Part shown: positions 24,730-33,337 of the stretch, in pieces
Position numbering within the stretch: position 1 is the stretch's first letter
How the letters are laid out: each line of letters starts with the position of its first letter
Origin: Streptomyces sp. Go-475
GTDB lineage: Bacteria; Actinomycetota; Actinomycetes; Streptomycetales; Streptomycetaceae
Direction of reading: 5' to 3'
DNA length: 64,000 bases
Assembly: GCF_003330845.1 (NCBI RefSeq)
Contig: NZ_CP026121.1
Coordinates: forward strand, 5,127,501 to 5,191,500
Notes under the pieces: generated by a model
Databases searched by the model: none
The model's input: only the letters and a program-made list of their open reading frames with translations
What the model was told of the DNA's origin: nothing
Program-made: the position numbers and the translations under genes

Positions 24730-26043
24730 GTGCTCACCGCGTTCGCCCGGGCGTTCAAGACGCCCGACCTGCGCAAGAAGCTGCTCTTCACGCTCGGCAT
24801 CATCGTGATCTACCGGATCGGTACGCACATTCCGATCCCCGGCGTCGACTACAGGGCCGTCCAGGTCTGCGTGGACCAGGCGAATGCCACCTCGGGCATC
24901 TTCGGCCTGATCAACATGTTCAGTGGCGGCGCGCTGCTGCAGATCACGATCTTCGCGCTCGGCATCATGCCGTACATCACGGCGAGCATCATCCTTCAGC
25001 TGCTGACCGTGGTGATCCCGCGTCTGGAAGCTCTCAAGAAGGAGGGGCAGTCCGGCACGGCGAAGATCACGCAGTACACGCGGTATCTGACCGTGGCGCT
25101 CGCCATCCTCCAGGGCACCGGCCTCGTCGCCACCGCCCGCAGCGGCGCCCTCTTCCAGGGCTGCCCGGTGGCCAGCCAGATCGTCCCCGACCAGTCGATC
25201 TTCGTCACGGTCACCATGGTCATCACCATGACCGCCGGTACGGCGACCGTGATGTGGCTCGGTGAGCTCATCACCGACCGCGGCATCGGCAACGGCATGT
25301 CCATCCTGATGTTCATCTCGATCGCCGCGACCTTCCCGTCCGGCCTGTGGGCCATCAAGACGCAGGGCACCCTGGCCGGCGGCTGGATCGAGTTCGGCAT
25401 CGTGTGTGTCATCGGCCTGGTGATGATCGGCCTCGTCGTCTTCGTCGAGCAGGCCCAGCGGCGCATTCCGGTGCAGTACGCGAAGCGCATGATCGGCCGG
25501 AGGTCCTACGGCGGCACGTCGACGTACATTCCGCTGAAGGTCAACCAGGCCGGCATCATCCCTGTGATCTTTGCCTCGTCGCTGCTCTACATCCCGGCAC
25601 TGATCGCGCAGTTCGCCGGCGGCAGCGCCGACTGGAAGACCTGGATCGAACAGAACCTCGCGAAGCCGAATGCTCCGGCGCACATCACCCTCTACTTCCT
25701 CCTGATCGTCTTCTTCGCCTTCTTCTACGTGGCCATCTCGTTCAACCCCGAGGAAGTCGCGGACAACATGAAGAAGTATGGTGGCTTCATCCCGGGCATC
25801 CGGGCTGGCCGACCGACCGCTGAGTACCTGTCGTACGTGCTCAACCGGATCACCTGGCCGGGTTCGCTGTATCTGGGGTTGATCGCTCTCGTCCCGACGA
25901 TGGCGTTGGCTGGTTTCGAGGCGGACCAGAACTTCCCGTTCGGCGGGACCAGCATCCTGATCATCGTGGGTGTCGGCCTCGAAACGGTGAAGCAGATCGA
26001 GAGCCAGCTCCAGCAGCGCAATTACGAAGGGTTCCTCCGCTGA
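24730..26043 (+). CDS. secY: Protein translocase subunit SecY
   Basis: 437 residues with about ten hydrophobic segments; the channel subunit of the Sec translocon with SecE and SecG. GTG start behind GGAGGCACC. PDLRKKLLFTLGIIVIYRIG at the N-terminus, GIGNGMSILMFISIAATFP and KYGGFIPGIRAGRPTAEYL are diagnostic. Its stop overlaps the adk ATG (TGATG), so the two are translationally coupled. Confidence 0.99.
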   Translation: MLTAFARAFKTPDLRKKLLFTLGIIVIYRIGTHIPIPGVDYRAVQVCVDQANATSGIFGLINMFSGGALLQITIFALGIMPYITASIILQLLTVVIPRLEALKKEGQSGTAKITQYTRYLTVALAILQGTGLVATARSGALFQGCPVASQIVPDQSIFVTVTMVITMTAGTATVMWLGELITDRGIGNGMSILMFISIAATFPSGLWAIKTQGTLAGGWIEFGIVCVIGLVMIGLVVFVEQAQRRIPVQYAKRMIGRRSYGGTSTYIPLKVNQAGIIPVIFASSLLYIPALIAQFAGGSADWKTWIEQNLAKPNAPAHITLYFLLIVFFAFFYVAISFNPEEVADNMKKYGGFIPGIRAGRPTAEYLSYVLNRITWPGSLYLGLIALVPTMALAGFEADQNFPFGGTSILIIVGVGLETVKQIESQLQQRNYEGFLR

Positions 26044-26693
26044 TGCGTATCGTCCTCGTCGGGCCGCCGGGTGCCGGTAAGGGAACGCAGGCTGCGTTCC
26101 TCGCCAAGAACCTGTCGATCCCGCACATCTCCACGGGCGACCTGTTCCGCGCGAACATCAGCCAGGGCACAGAGCTCGGGCTGCGTGCGAAGTCCTACAT
26201 GGACGCGGGACAGCTGGTGCCCGACGAGGTCACCATCGGCATGGCGCGCGACCGTATGCAGCAGCCGGACGCGGCCGGGGGCTTCCTCCTCGACGGCTTC
26301 CCGCGGAACGTCGCCCAGGCGGAAGCGCTCGACGTGATGCTGCGTGAAGCGGACATGAAGATCGACGCGGTGCTGGACCTGGAGGTCCCCGAGGAGGAGG
26401 TCGTCAAGCGGATCGCCGGCCGGCGGATCTGCCGCAACGACTCGGCGCACGTCTTCCACGTCACGTACAACCCGCCTGCGGCGGAGGGTGTGTGCGACGT
26501 GTGCGGTGGTGGACTCTACCAGCGTGATGACGATCATGAGGACACGGTGCGCCGGCGGCTGGAGGTCTACCACACGCAGACCGAGCCGATCATCGACTAC
26601 TACAAGGCCCAGGGTCTTGTGACCACGGTCTCCGCGATGGGGAAGGTGGCAGACGTCACGAAGCGGGCCATGTCGGCGCTTCCCGGTTCGTAA
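26043..26693 (+). CDS. adk: Adenylate kinase
   Basis: 216 residues; converts ATP and AMP to two ADP. P-loop GPPGAGKGT at residues 7-15, AMP site STGDLFR and DGFPRN, and a LID domain with CRNDSAH...CDVCGGGLYQRDDD (about 130-160) that has cysteines suited to a zinc-type LID. Overlaps secY by one base. A 17-bp hairpin terminates the unit 12 bp after the stop. Confidence 0.99.
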   Translation: MRIVLVGPPGAGKGTQAAFLAKNLSIPHISTGDLFRANISQGTELGLRAKSYMDAGQLVPDEVTIGMARDRMQQPDAAGGFLLDGFPRNVAQAEALDVMLREADMKIDAVLDLEVPEEEVVKRIAGRRICRNDSAHVFHVTYNPPAAEGVCDVCGGGLYQRDDDHEDTVRRRLEVYHTQTEPIIDYYKAQGLVTTVSAMGKVADVTKRAMSALPGS

Positions 26694-26704
26694 CAGCTCG
26701 CACA

Positions 26705-26741
26705 GCAAGGCAGCGGCCCCCGCCGGGGGCCGCTGCCTTGC
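26705..26741 (+). terminator. Perfect 17-bp terminator hairpin after adk
   Basis: GCAAGGCAGCGGCCCCC and its exact complement around a GCC loop, followed by TTCTT. It ends 18 bp before the next gene's earliest plausible GTG. Confidence 0.85.
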
Positions 26742-26759
26742 TTCTTGGGGACCCCGAAA

Positions 26760-27977
26760 GTGCTCTGCCGAGGAGGTACGGCCATCAAGCTCGAACAGGT
26801 GTCACGGTCCGACGATTCCGCCGAGCGGGAGCAGCCGTCGCTGCTCCGCCGCAGGAGCGGCAGCCTGGCGGTCGCCGCGGTCGTCGTGGTCGCCGCAGTC
26901 ATCGGGGTGTCGTTGGCCCTGACGGGCGGTGATCAGGAAGGGCAGTCCGAGGTCTCGGACGTGGTGGCCCGTCCGGACCAGTCCCCGCCGCGCCAGCTGA
27001 TAGCCGCAGGGCAGGTCGCCGTCTCGGCGTACTACACGACGAAGCTCGTGCAGCAGCCGGACGGGGACGCGGTGAACGGGCGGGAGTGGAGTCTGTACAA
27101 CGCCGCGACCAAGCGGTACGAGAAGACCGACTGGGCCTGGCTCGATGTCGCTCCCGGGATGAAGACGGCCGCGGTGCTGGAGCGCGATCTGCCCGTGAAC
27201 CGCATCGGCCTGCTGGATCTGTCCACGGGCGAGGTCCAGCGCTGGATCAAGGTCGACAAGAGCGTGGGCGGTGTGCAGTTCTCGCCGGACGGCAAGCGCC
27301 TGGTGGCGACGGCGTACAGCCACAACCCGGACGGCCTCTTCAAGGACGCGCCGGTGCGTGTGCAGGGCGCGTCGGAGGATGGCGACGGTCGGGAGATGCC
27401 GGGGCCGAAGCAGAGCCGTACCGGCTTCTACGTGATCGACGTCGACTCAGGCCAGGCGCGGTTCAGTGAACGGCCGGCCAAGAAGGACAGTCTTGCGGCC
27501 ATGGCCGGCACCGGGCGTCAGGACTTCAGCTGGAGCCGTGACGGCGAGATGCTGTGGGAGCAGCGGCTCGACCAGCCGGGCCGGAACTACTACGACGTGA
27601 ACGGCAGGCTGAAGTCGCTTCCGCGGCAGAAGACCGATCTGATCTTTCCGCCGGTGACTGCGTCCCCGGACGGAAAGCTCGTGACGGGCGGCTTCGCGGG
27701 GGGCAAGGACGGCCAGATCGTCTCCGCGGTCCTGGACGCGAAGACCGGCAAGCAGAGCGCGGTCGTACCCGGGCAGCAGCTTCTCGCGTGGGCGGACAAC
27801 ACCCACCTCATCGCCTGGCGGTGTGACCCCAGCCAGTGCCAGCCCGGCAAGGGCGAGTTCCGCAACCAGCTGGTCCTGGTCGGCCTGGACAGCGACAAGG
27901 TGACACCGCTCTCGGGCTTCCGTAAGGCCCAGGTCGAATACGCCGGCCGCTGGAACCCGGTCTTCACCAAGCGCTGA
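26760..27977 (+). CDS. Membrane-anchored beta-propeller-like protein
   Basis: About 400 residues. A basic stretch (LLRRRSG) precedes one membrane segment (SLAVAAVVVVAAVIGVSLAL), so the C-terminal domain is outside. That domain has repeated FSPDGKRLVATAYS, FSWSRDGEMLWEQR and VTASPDGKLVTGGF motifs, the pattern of TolB/WD40-type propellers; no catalytic residues are obvious. The start is unresolved: GTG at 26760 is listed, TTG 26745 and GTG 26799 are alternatives, yet the only strong ribosome-binding site (AGGAGGT, 26771-26777) points to an ATC codon at 26784. Conserved beside adk in related strains, as far as I recall; function unknown. Confidence 0.75.
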   Translation: MLCRGGTAIKLEQVSRSDDSAEREQPSLLRRRSGSLAVAAVVVVAAVIGVSLALTGGDQEGQSEVSDVVARPDQSPPRQLIAAGQVAVSAYYTTKLVQQPDGDAVNGREWSLYNAATKRYEKTDWAWLDVAPGMKTAAVLERDLPVNRIGLLDLSTGEVQRWIKVDKSVGGVQFSPDGKRLVATAYSHNPDGLFKDAPVRVQGASEDGDGREMPGPKQSRTGFYVIDVDSGQARFSERPAKKDSLAAMAGTGRQDFSWSRDGEMLWEQRLDQPGRNYYDVNGRLKSLPRQKTDLIFPPVTASPDGKLVTGGFAGGKDGQIVSAVLDAKTGKQSAVVPGQQLLAWADNTHLIAWRCDPSQCQPGKGEFRNQLVLVGLDSDKVTPLSGFRKAQVEYAGRWNPVFTKR

Positions 27978-27993
27978 CCGGTCGCACCAAAAA

Positions 27994-28037
27994 CTCCGGC
28001 CGGTGCAGACGAATCGATTCGTCTGCACCGGCCGGAG
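27994..28037. terminator. 44-bp perfect palindrome between convergent genes
   Basis: Perfect inverted repeat with centre AATCGATT and outer arms CTCCGGCCGGTGCAGACG. On the minus strand it is followed by TTTTTGG, so it is a textbook terminator for the secreted-protein gene and may serve the plus-strand gene too. Confidence 0.85.
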
Positions 28038-28086
28038 CTACGAGGTCACCGTAGAGGCCTCAGAACCTCTCGGTGCGGAATCGGGC

Positions 28087-28473
28087 CTACTCGTCGAAGT
28101 ACCAGTTCGAGCGGACGCAGGAGCCGGTGCCGTTCCAGCAGATGGCCAGACCGTGCGAGATGTTGCCTATCATGTCGTAGCCGTTGTCGGACCGGTCGCA
28201 GCCGGCGTCTCCGCCGTCGTCTTCCTTGATGACCCACACCAGGCCGGTGCCGGAGCTGTTGAGCCGCTCCAGGTAGCCCGTGACGCCGTGGCCGTCGGCC
28301 AGCTTGTCGCAGACCGTGATGTCGTCACCGTCGTCGTTGAAGGTCACCGTGCCCCGGTTGCTGTACCAGAGGGGCCCCTCGTCGTCGGCCATGGCGGGCG
28401 AGGCCGCGGTGAGACCGACCAGAGCGGCGGCGGCACCGGCCACGGCCAGGCGGGACAGAGCTGTCTTGATCAC
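28087..28473 (-). CDS. Small secreted protein, unknown function
   Basis: 128 residues from GTG at 28473, chosen because GGGGGTT precedes it. A clear signal peptide (VIKTALSRLAVAGAAAALVG... ending SPAMA-DDEG, cut near residue 30) leads to a mature domain of about 98 residues with four cysteines (in VCDKLADG, AGCDRSDN, AICWNG and GSCVRSN) that could form two disulphides. NRGTVTFNDDGDDITVCD looks like a beta-sandwich edge. It resembles small extracellular streptomycete proteins that I cannot assign to a function. Confidence 0.75.
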   Translation of the reverse strand: MIKTALSRLAVAGAAAALVGLTAASPAMADDEGPLWYSNRGTVTFNDDGDDITVCDKLADGHGVTGYLERLNSSGTGLVWVIKEDDGGDAGCDRSDNGYDMIGNISHGLAICWNGTGSCVRSNWYFDE

Positions 28474-28763
28474 TTGAACCCCCGTTTTTGGGGACCGTGT
28501 ATCCGGTCCGAAGTGTGTGCGGCTGAGCGCTGGCACCCAGCAGCGCCAGGTGGCAACTGCGAGGCTAGAGTGGCTGGTTGGGTTCGTCAACGACTTTTGT
28601 TGCTGAGGGTGCAGGAGTGACTCGGCCACGGTGACCGTGGCGGGCCGACCGGAGGCCGGCCGCGCGAGGCCTGTCCCGGGTGGCCGTCACCCCGGCTTCG
28701 GCTCGCGTCGACGCGTATCGTGTAGGGGATAGACGTAACCCGCGGCAGGAGGCGGCAGCCCAG

Positions 28764-29600
28764 ATGGTGCAGATCAAGAATCCCGAGCAGATTGCGAAGA
28801 TGCGGGCTGCGGGGCTTGTCGTTGCCGCCATGCACAAAGCCTGCGCCGAGGCCGCGCAGCCCGGGGTGAGCACCAAGGAGCTGGACGAGATCGCCGCGAA
28901 GGTGCTGGCCGATCACGGGGCGAAGCCCAATTTTCTGGGGTACGGGGGCTTCCCCGGCAATATCTGCACGTCCGTGAATGACGTTGTGGTGCATGGCATT
29001 CCCGACCGGGAGACCGTGCTGCAGAACGGCGACATCATCTCCATCGATGCCGGGGCGATCGTGGACGGGTGGCACGGCGACGCGGCCATCACGGTCTTCG
29101 TGGGCTCCGGTCACACCCCGGAGCTGATCGAGCTCTCGCGGGTGACAGAGGAGTCGATGTGGGCCGGCATCGCGGCCATGAAGCAGGGCAACCGGCTGGT
29201 CGACATCTCCCGGGCCATCGAGACGTACATCCGCCGCCAGCCCAAGCCGGGCGGCGGCAAGTACGGGATCATCGAGGACTACGGCGGCCACGGCATCGGC
29301 ACGGAGATGCACATGGACCCGCACCTGCTGAACTACGTCGACCGGCGGCGCGGCAAGGGGCCGAAGCTGGTGCCCGGGTTCTGCCTCGCGATCGAGCCGA
29401 TGGTGTCGCTGGGGACGCCGAAGACGGAGGTCCTCCAGGACGACTGGACGGTCGTCACGACGGACGGTACGTGGTCGTCGCACTGGGAGCACTCCGTCGC
29501 TCTGACGGAGGAGGGGCCGCTGGTGCTGACGGCTCCCGACGGGGGGAAGGCGAAGCTCGCCGAGCTGGGGATCGTTGCCGCTCCGGATCCGCTGGGCTGA
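28764..29600 (+). CDS. map: Methionine aminopeptidase, type I
   Basis: 278 residues from ATG at 28764 with AGGAGG 11 bases upstream. Removes the initiator methionine. Metal ligands sit in SIDAGAIVDGWHGDAAI (two Asp), GGHGIGTEMH (His) and AIEPMVSL plus SSHWEHSVAL (Glu residues). Typical place after secY-adk and before infA. Streptomycetes often have a second map gene elsewhere. Confidence 0.97.
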   Translation: MVQIKNPEQIAKMRAAGLVVAAMHKACAEAAQPGVSTKELDEIAAKVLADHGAKPNFLGYGGFPGNICTSVNDVVVHGIPDRETVLQNGDIISIDAGAIVDGWHGDAAITVFVGSGHTPELIELSRVTEESMWAGIAAMKQGNRLVDISRAIETYIRRQPKPGGGKYGIIEDYGGHGIGTEMHMDPHLLNYVDRRRGKGPKLVPGFCLAIEPMVSLGTPKTEVLQDDWTVVTTDGTWSSHWEHSVALTEEGPLVLTAPDGGKAKLAELGIVAAPDPLG

Positions 29601-29610
29601 GTGGCGACTG

Positions 29611-29670
29611 CGGCTGCGGGCGGGTGGGGGTTCCTCGCGCAGTTCCCCGCGCCCCTGCCGGGGCGCTTGA
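29611..29670. repeat. Intergenic REP-like element, copy 1 (after map)
   Basis: Contains CGCGCAGTTCCCCGCGCCCC followed by TGCCGGGGCGC, able to fold on itself. The same core occurs after rpoA, rplQ and glmM. It lies 11 bp after the map stop. Confidence 0.65.
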
Positions 29671-29700
29671 AGCCCTGCGTCTCGGGGCAGACTCTCTCGA

Positions 29701-29730
29701 TTCGTGTTTCCGAGGGGCCTGACGTAGACT
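29701..29730 (+). promoter_or_regulatory. Possible infA promoter
   Basis: TAGACT at 29725-29730 is a good -10; the -35 candidate TTCGTG at 29701-29706 with 18-bp spacing is weak. It lies 83 bp before infA in an intergenic gap of 212 bp. Confidence 0.35.
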
Positions 29731-29812
29731 GACTCGTCGGCTCTTGTGTATCCGCATGTCTGCATGCGGCCCGCACTGAGTCGATCAAGGTAGTCGATTC
29801 GAAGGGCGAAGC

Positions 29813-30034
29813 GTGGCCAAGAAGCAAGGTGCCATCGAGATCGAGGGCACTGTCGTCGAGTCTCTGCCGAACGCCATGTTCAAGGTCGAGCTCCAGAACG
29901 GCCACCAGGTCCTGGCACACATCAGCGGCAAGATGCGTATGCACTACATCCGCATCCTCCCTGACGACCGGGTCGTGGTGGAGCTGTCTCCGTACGACCT
30001 GACGCGTGGCCGGATCGTCTACCGCTACAAGTAG
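29813..30034 (+). CDS. infA: Translation initiation factor IF-1
   Basis: 73 residues, an S1/OB-fold protein that occupies the 30S A site during initiation. GTG start behind [32 protein letters not shown] and [20 protein letters not shown] are diagnostic. Precedes rpmJ as in most bacteria. Confidence 0.99.
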   Translation: MAKKQGAIEIEGTVVESLPNAMFKVELQNGHQVLAHISGKMRMHYIRILPDDRVVVELSPYDLTRGRIVYRYK

Positions 30035-30094
30035 ATCTTGCCCCGCATCCCGTTCCGGCGGGGTGGTGGCACTGACCCGGAGAACCTCAATCCC

Positions 30095-30208
30095 ATGAAG
30101 GTCAAGCCGAGCGTCAAGAAGATCTGCGACAAGTGCAGGGTGATCCGCCGTCACGGCCGGGTCATGGTCATCTGCGAGAACCCGCGCCACAAGCAGCGCC
30201 AGGGCTGA
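30095..30208 (+). CDS. rpmJ: 50S ribosomal protein L36
   Basis: 37 residues: [20 protein letters not shown] followed by [17 protein letters not shown]. The C, C, C, H set (CDKC...CENPRH) is the zinc-binding form. Too short for ordinary ORF lists but unmistakable, between infA and rpsM. Confidence 0.98.
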   Translation: MKVKPSVKKICDKCRVIRRHGRVMVICENPRHKQRQG

Positions 30209-30402
30209 CGCACGACCGATCCCTCTGCATCCCTCGCAGAGTTTCGCGCGACGCAAGCTGAATATGTTCATACGCAGGATCCAGGCGAACGGCTGTTCGT
30301 CTGACACCCCCGGTTCGGAGGCCGGGGACCCAGTTCGTACCTGGTACGGCGGCTGGGAGTCGGTTCTGCGGAAGACCTCCGACAAGTAACTGGAGCCATT
30401 GA

Positions 30403-30783
30403 ATGGCACGCGTTTCCGGTGTTGACATCCCGCGCGACAAGCGCGTGGAGATCGCCCTCACCTACGTGTTCGGCATCGGCCGGACCCTCTCCCAGCAGAC
30501 GCTGGCCGCCACCGGTGTGGACCCGAACACCCGTGTTCGTGACCTCTCCGAGGAGCAGCTGGTCGCGATCCGCGAGTACGTCGACAACAACATCAAGACC
30601 GAGGGTGACCTCCGTCGCGAGATCCAGGCCGACATCCGCCGCAAGGTCGAGATCGGTACCTACCAGGGTCTGCGTCACCGTCGTGGTCTGCCCGTCCGCG
30701 GTCAGCGCACCAGCACCAACGCGCGTACCCGCAAGGGCCCGCGTCGCGCCATCGCCGGTAAGAAGAAGCCGGGCAAGAAGTAG
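30403..30783 (+). CDS. rpsM: 30S ribosomal protein S13
   Basis: 126 residues; contacts P-site tRNA and the central protuberance. [20 protein letters not shown] and [20 protein letters not shown] are signatures. Preceded by a 194-bp leader with a CCCCGG/CCGGGG hairpin near 30307-30329. First of rpsM-rpsK-rpoA-rplQ. Confidence 0.99.
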   Translation: MARVSGVDIPRDKRVEIALTYVFGIGRTLSQQTLAATGVDPNTRVRDLSEEQLVAIREYVDNNIKTEGDLRREIQADIRRKVEIGTYQGLRHRRGLPVRGQRTSTNARTRKGPRRAIAGKKKPGKK

Positions 30784-30847
30784 TCCTCAGCGGACGCTCG
30801 TCAGCGGTCTTCGCTGCAGGACCGACCACCTCCCGTAGGAGTTATAG

Positions 30848-31252
30848 ATGCCCCCCAAGGGTCGTCAGGGCGCTGCCAAGAAGGTGCGCCGCAAGGAAAA
30901 GAAGAACGTCGCTCACGGCCACGCGCACATCAAGAGCACGTTCAACAACACGATCGTCTCGATCACGGACCCGTCCGGCAACGTGATCTCCTGGGCCTCC
31001 GCCGGCCACGTCGGCTTCAAGGGTTCCCGGAAGTCCACGCCGTTCGCCGCGCAGATGGCCGCCGAGTCGGCTGCCCGCCGCGCCCAGGAGCACGGCATGC
31101 GCAAGGTCGACGTGTTCGTCAAGGGCCCGGGTTCCGGTCGTGAGACCGCGATCCGCTCCCTACAGGCCACGGGCCTCGAGGTCGGCTCCATCCAGGACGT
31201 CACCCCGACCCCGCACAACGGCTGCCGTCCGCCGAAGCGCCGTCGCGTCTGA
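30848..31252 (+). CDS. rpsK: 30S ribosomal protein S11
   Basis: 134 residues; binds the 16S platform with S6/S18. [20 protein letters not shown] and the C-terminal [15 protein letters not shown] are characteristic. The last ten codons plus a few bases are duplicated 100 bp downstream. In most other actinobacteria rpsD follows; here it is absent, as is usual for Streptomyces. Confidence 0.99.
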   Translation: MPPKGRQGAAKKVRRKEKKNVAHGHAHIKSTFNNTIVSITDPSGNVISWASAGHVGFKGSRKSTPFAAQMAAESAARRAQEHGMRKVDVFVKGPGSGRETAIRSLQATGLEVGSIQDVTPTPHNGCRPPKRRRV

Positions 31253-31287
31253 CGCATCGGCTCACGCGGTCGGCATCCTGCTGGGGG

Positions 31288-31307
31288 TGCGGGGGTCGCC
31301 CCCCGCA
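31288..31307 (+). terminator. G/C hairpin after rpsK
   Basis: TGCGGGGG pairs with CCCCCGCA around a short loop, between the true rpsK end and the duplicated fragment. No T tract, so only partial termination is likely. Confidence 0.45.
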
Positions 31308-31319
31308 ATGTCGCAGCAC

Positions 31320-31355
31320 GGTTGCCGTCCGCCGAAGCGCCGTCGCGTCTGACGC
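31320..31355 (+). repeat. Duplicated 3' end of rpsK
   Basis: 36 bp identical at 35 positions to 31220-31255, exactly 100 bp downstream; includes codons for CRPPKRRRV, the stop and GACGC. It is not preceded by an open reading frame for S11, so it is a scar and not a second gene. Confidence 0.85.
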
Positions 31356-31378
31356 GTCGCCTTCGGGTTCACGGTTTC

Positions 31379-31413
31379 GGGCGGTACGGCTCCGTAAAAG
31401 GGCCGTATCGCCC
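31379..31413 (+). promoter_or_regulatory. Hairpin in the rpoA leader
   Basis: GGGCGGTACGGC (31379-31390) and GCCGTATCGCCC (31402-31413) pair with one mismatch. Position between the rpsK scar and rpoA suggests an attenuator or mRNA-processing element. Confidence 0.45.
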
Positions 31414-31440
31414 GTACCCTTGCAGTACCCGTCCCTTTCT

Positions 31441-31486
31441 GTCGGGGGCGGTTCAAGTCGGGCGTCAAATAGCGGGCGCCCCCGAC
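31441..31486 (+). promoter_or_regulatory. Second hairpin in the rpoA leader
   Basis: GTCGGGGGCG (31441-31450) is the exact complement of CGCCCCCGAC (31477-31486) with a 26-nt loop, ending 19 bp before the rpoA start. Confidence 0.45.
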
Positions 31487-31505
31487 TGAAGGATCTGATC
31501 CACAC

Positions 31506-32528
31506 ATGCTGATCGCTCAGCGTCCCTCGTTGACCGAAGAGGTCGTCGACGAGTTCCGCTCCCGGTTCGTGATCGAGCCGCTGGAGCCGGGCTTCGGCTA
31601 CACCCTCGGCAACTCCCTGCGCCGGACCCTCCTCTCCTCGATCCCGGGTGCGGCGGTCACGTCCATCCGCATCGACGGCGTGCTGCACGAGTTCACCACC
31701 GTGCCGGGCGTCAAGGAGGACGTCACCGACCTGATCCTCAACATCAAGCAGCTGGTCGTGTCGTCCGAGCACGACGAGCCCGTGGTGATGTACCTGCGCA
31801 AGCAGGGCCCGGGTCTGGTCACCGCCGCCGACATCGCGCCCCCGGCCGGTGTCGAGGTGCACAACCCCGACCTCGTCCTCGCCACGCTCAACGGCAAGGG
31901 CAAGCTGGAGATGGAGCTGACGGTCGAGCGCGGCCGCGGTTACGTCTCCGCCGTGCAGAACAAGCAGGTCGGCCAGGAGATCGGCCGGATCCCGGTCGAC
32001 TCGATCTACTCGCCGGTGCTCAAGGTCACGTACAAGGTCGAGGCCACGCGTGTCGAGCAGCGGACCGACTTCGACAAGCTGATCGTCGACGTCGAGACCA
32101 AGCAGGCCATGCGCCCGCGTGACGCCATGGCGTCGGCCGGTAAGACCCTGGTCGAGCTGTTCGGTCTCGCCCGCGAGCTGAACATCGACGCCGAGGGCAT
32201 CGACATGGGTCCGTCCCCGACGGACGCCGCCCTCGCCGCCGATCTGGCGCTGCCGATCGAGGAGCTGGAGCTCACCGTTCGGTCGTACAACTGCCTCAAG
32301 CGTGAGGGCATCCACTCCGTGGGTGAGCTCGTGGCGCGGTCCGAGGCGGACCTGCTCGACATCCGCAACTTCGGTGCGAAGTCGATCGACGAGGTCAAGG
32401 CGAAGCTGGCCGGCATGGGCCTGGCCCTGAAGGACAGCCCGCCCGGATTCGACCCGACCGCCGCGGCTGACGCCTTCGGGGCCGATGACGACGCTGACGC
32501 CGGGTTCGTGGAGACCGAGCAGTACTGA
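31506..32528 (+). CDS. rpoA: RNA polymerase alpha subunit
   Basis: 340 residues. The N-terminal dimerisation domain ([20 protein letters not shown], residues about 25-45) assembles beta and beta-prime; the C-terminal domain ([20 protein letters not shown], about 255-310) binds UP elements and activators. An acidic tail ([14 protein letters not shown]) ends the protein. ATG lies 20 bp after a hairpin. Followed by a REP-like element and rplQ. Confidence 0.99.
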   Translation: MLIAQRPSLTEEVVDEFRSRFVIEPLEPGFGYTLGNSLRRTLLSSIPGAAVTSIRIDGVLHEFTTVPGVKEDVTDLILNIKQLVVSSEHDEPVVMYLRKQGPGLVTAADIAPPAGVEVHNPDLVLATLNGKGKLEMELTVERGRGYVSAVQNKQVGQEIGRIPVDSIYSPVLKVTYKVEATRVEQRTDFDKLIVDVETKQAMRPRDAMASAGKTLVELFGLARELNIDAEGIDMGPSPTDAALAADLALPIEELELTVRSYNCLKREGIHSVGELVARSEADLLDIRNFGAKSIDEVKAKLAGMGLALKDSPPGFDPTAAADAFGADDDADAGFVETEQY

Positions 32529-32540
32529 TTCGGCTGCCGG

Positions 32541-32590
32541 CCCGTTGTGGCTGGTCGCGCAGTTCCCCGCGCCCCTTACGGGGCGCGGTC
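32541..32590. repeat. Intergenic REP-like element, copy 2 (after rpoA)
   Basis: TTGTGGCTGGTCGCGCAGTT followed by CCCCGCGCCCCTTACGGGGC; the second part folds as GCGCCCC/GGGGCGC. Begins 13 bp after the rpoA stop. Confidence 0.7.
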
Positions 32591-32695
32591 CCTTCCGGAG
32601 TCGAAAAGAACCCCGGATCTCCGACAGGCGACCGCCTGCTCGGATACTGACCCCGGTACCTGATACGGCCGGGGCAGACACCTAGGAGAAACACC

Positions 32696-33196
32696 ATGCC
32701 GAAGCCCACCAAGGGTGCCCGTATGGGCGGCAGCGCCGCGCACGAGAAGCTGATGCTCGCGAACCTCGCGAAGTCGCTGTTCGAGCACGGTCGTATCACC
32801 ACCACCGAGGCGAAGGCGCGCAAGCTGCGTCCGTACGCCGAGCGTCTGGTCACCAAGGCGAAGAAGGGCGACCTTCACAACCGCCGTCAGGTGCTCCAGG
32901 TCATCACGGACAAGAGCGTCGTCCACACGCTCTTCACCGAGATCGGCCCGCGCTACGAGAACCGTCCGGGTGGCTACACCCGCATCACCAAGATCGGTAA
33001 CCGCCGTGGCGACAACGCGCCCATGGCCGTCATCGAGCTGGTCGAGGGTCTGACGGTGGCGCAGGAGGCGACCGGCGAGGCCGAGGCCGCGACGAAGCGC
33101 GCGGTCAAGGAAGACGCCCTCAAGAAGGACGAGGCCGTCGAGGCCAAGGCTGACGAGGACGCCGAGGCTCCCGCCGAGGAGTCGAAGGACGCCTGA
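32696..33196 (+). CDS. rplQ: 50S ribosomal protein L17
   Basis: 166 residues, about 40 more than E. coli because of an acidic Ala/Glu-rich C-terminal tail ([20 protein letters not shown]). The core ([20 protein letters not shown], then [17 protein letters not shown]) is standard. Preceded by a 167-bp gap, enough for a promoter of its own. Confidence 0.98.
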   Translation: MPKPTKGARMGGSAAHEKLMLANLAKSLFEHGRITTTEAKARKLRPYAERLVTKAKKGDLHNRRQVLQVITDKSVVHTLFTEIGPRYENRPGGYTRITKIGNRRGDNAPMAVIELVEGLTVAQEATGEAEAATKRAVKEDALKKDEAVEAKADEDAEAPAEESKDA

Positions 33197-33230
33197 GCGT
33201 CTGCCGGGAATTGTTCGTCGGCGGCTGCGG

Positions 33231-33278
33231 CAGCGTCGTGGTTGTTCGCGCAGTTCCCCGCGCCCCTTCAAGGGCGTT
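33231..33278. repeat. Intergenic REP-like element, copy 3 (after rplQ)
   Basis: GTGGTTGTTCGCGCAGTTCC, then CCGCGCCCCTTCAAGGGCG. Same layout as the copies after map, rpoA and glmM; begins 34 bp after the rplQ stop. Confidence 0.7.
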
Positions 33279-33337
33279 GGCGGGTCCGTTCCCTTCCGGG
33301 GGCGGGCCCGCCTTTGTGCTGGTGAGAGGATCCAGGG

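Noticed and set aside
31316..31352. Second rpsK gene or fragment encoded by the duplicated 3' end
   Set aside because: Only about ten codons are copied with no start or upstream S11 sequence in frame.
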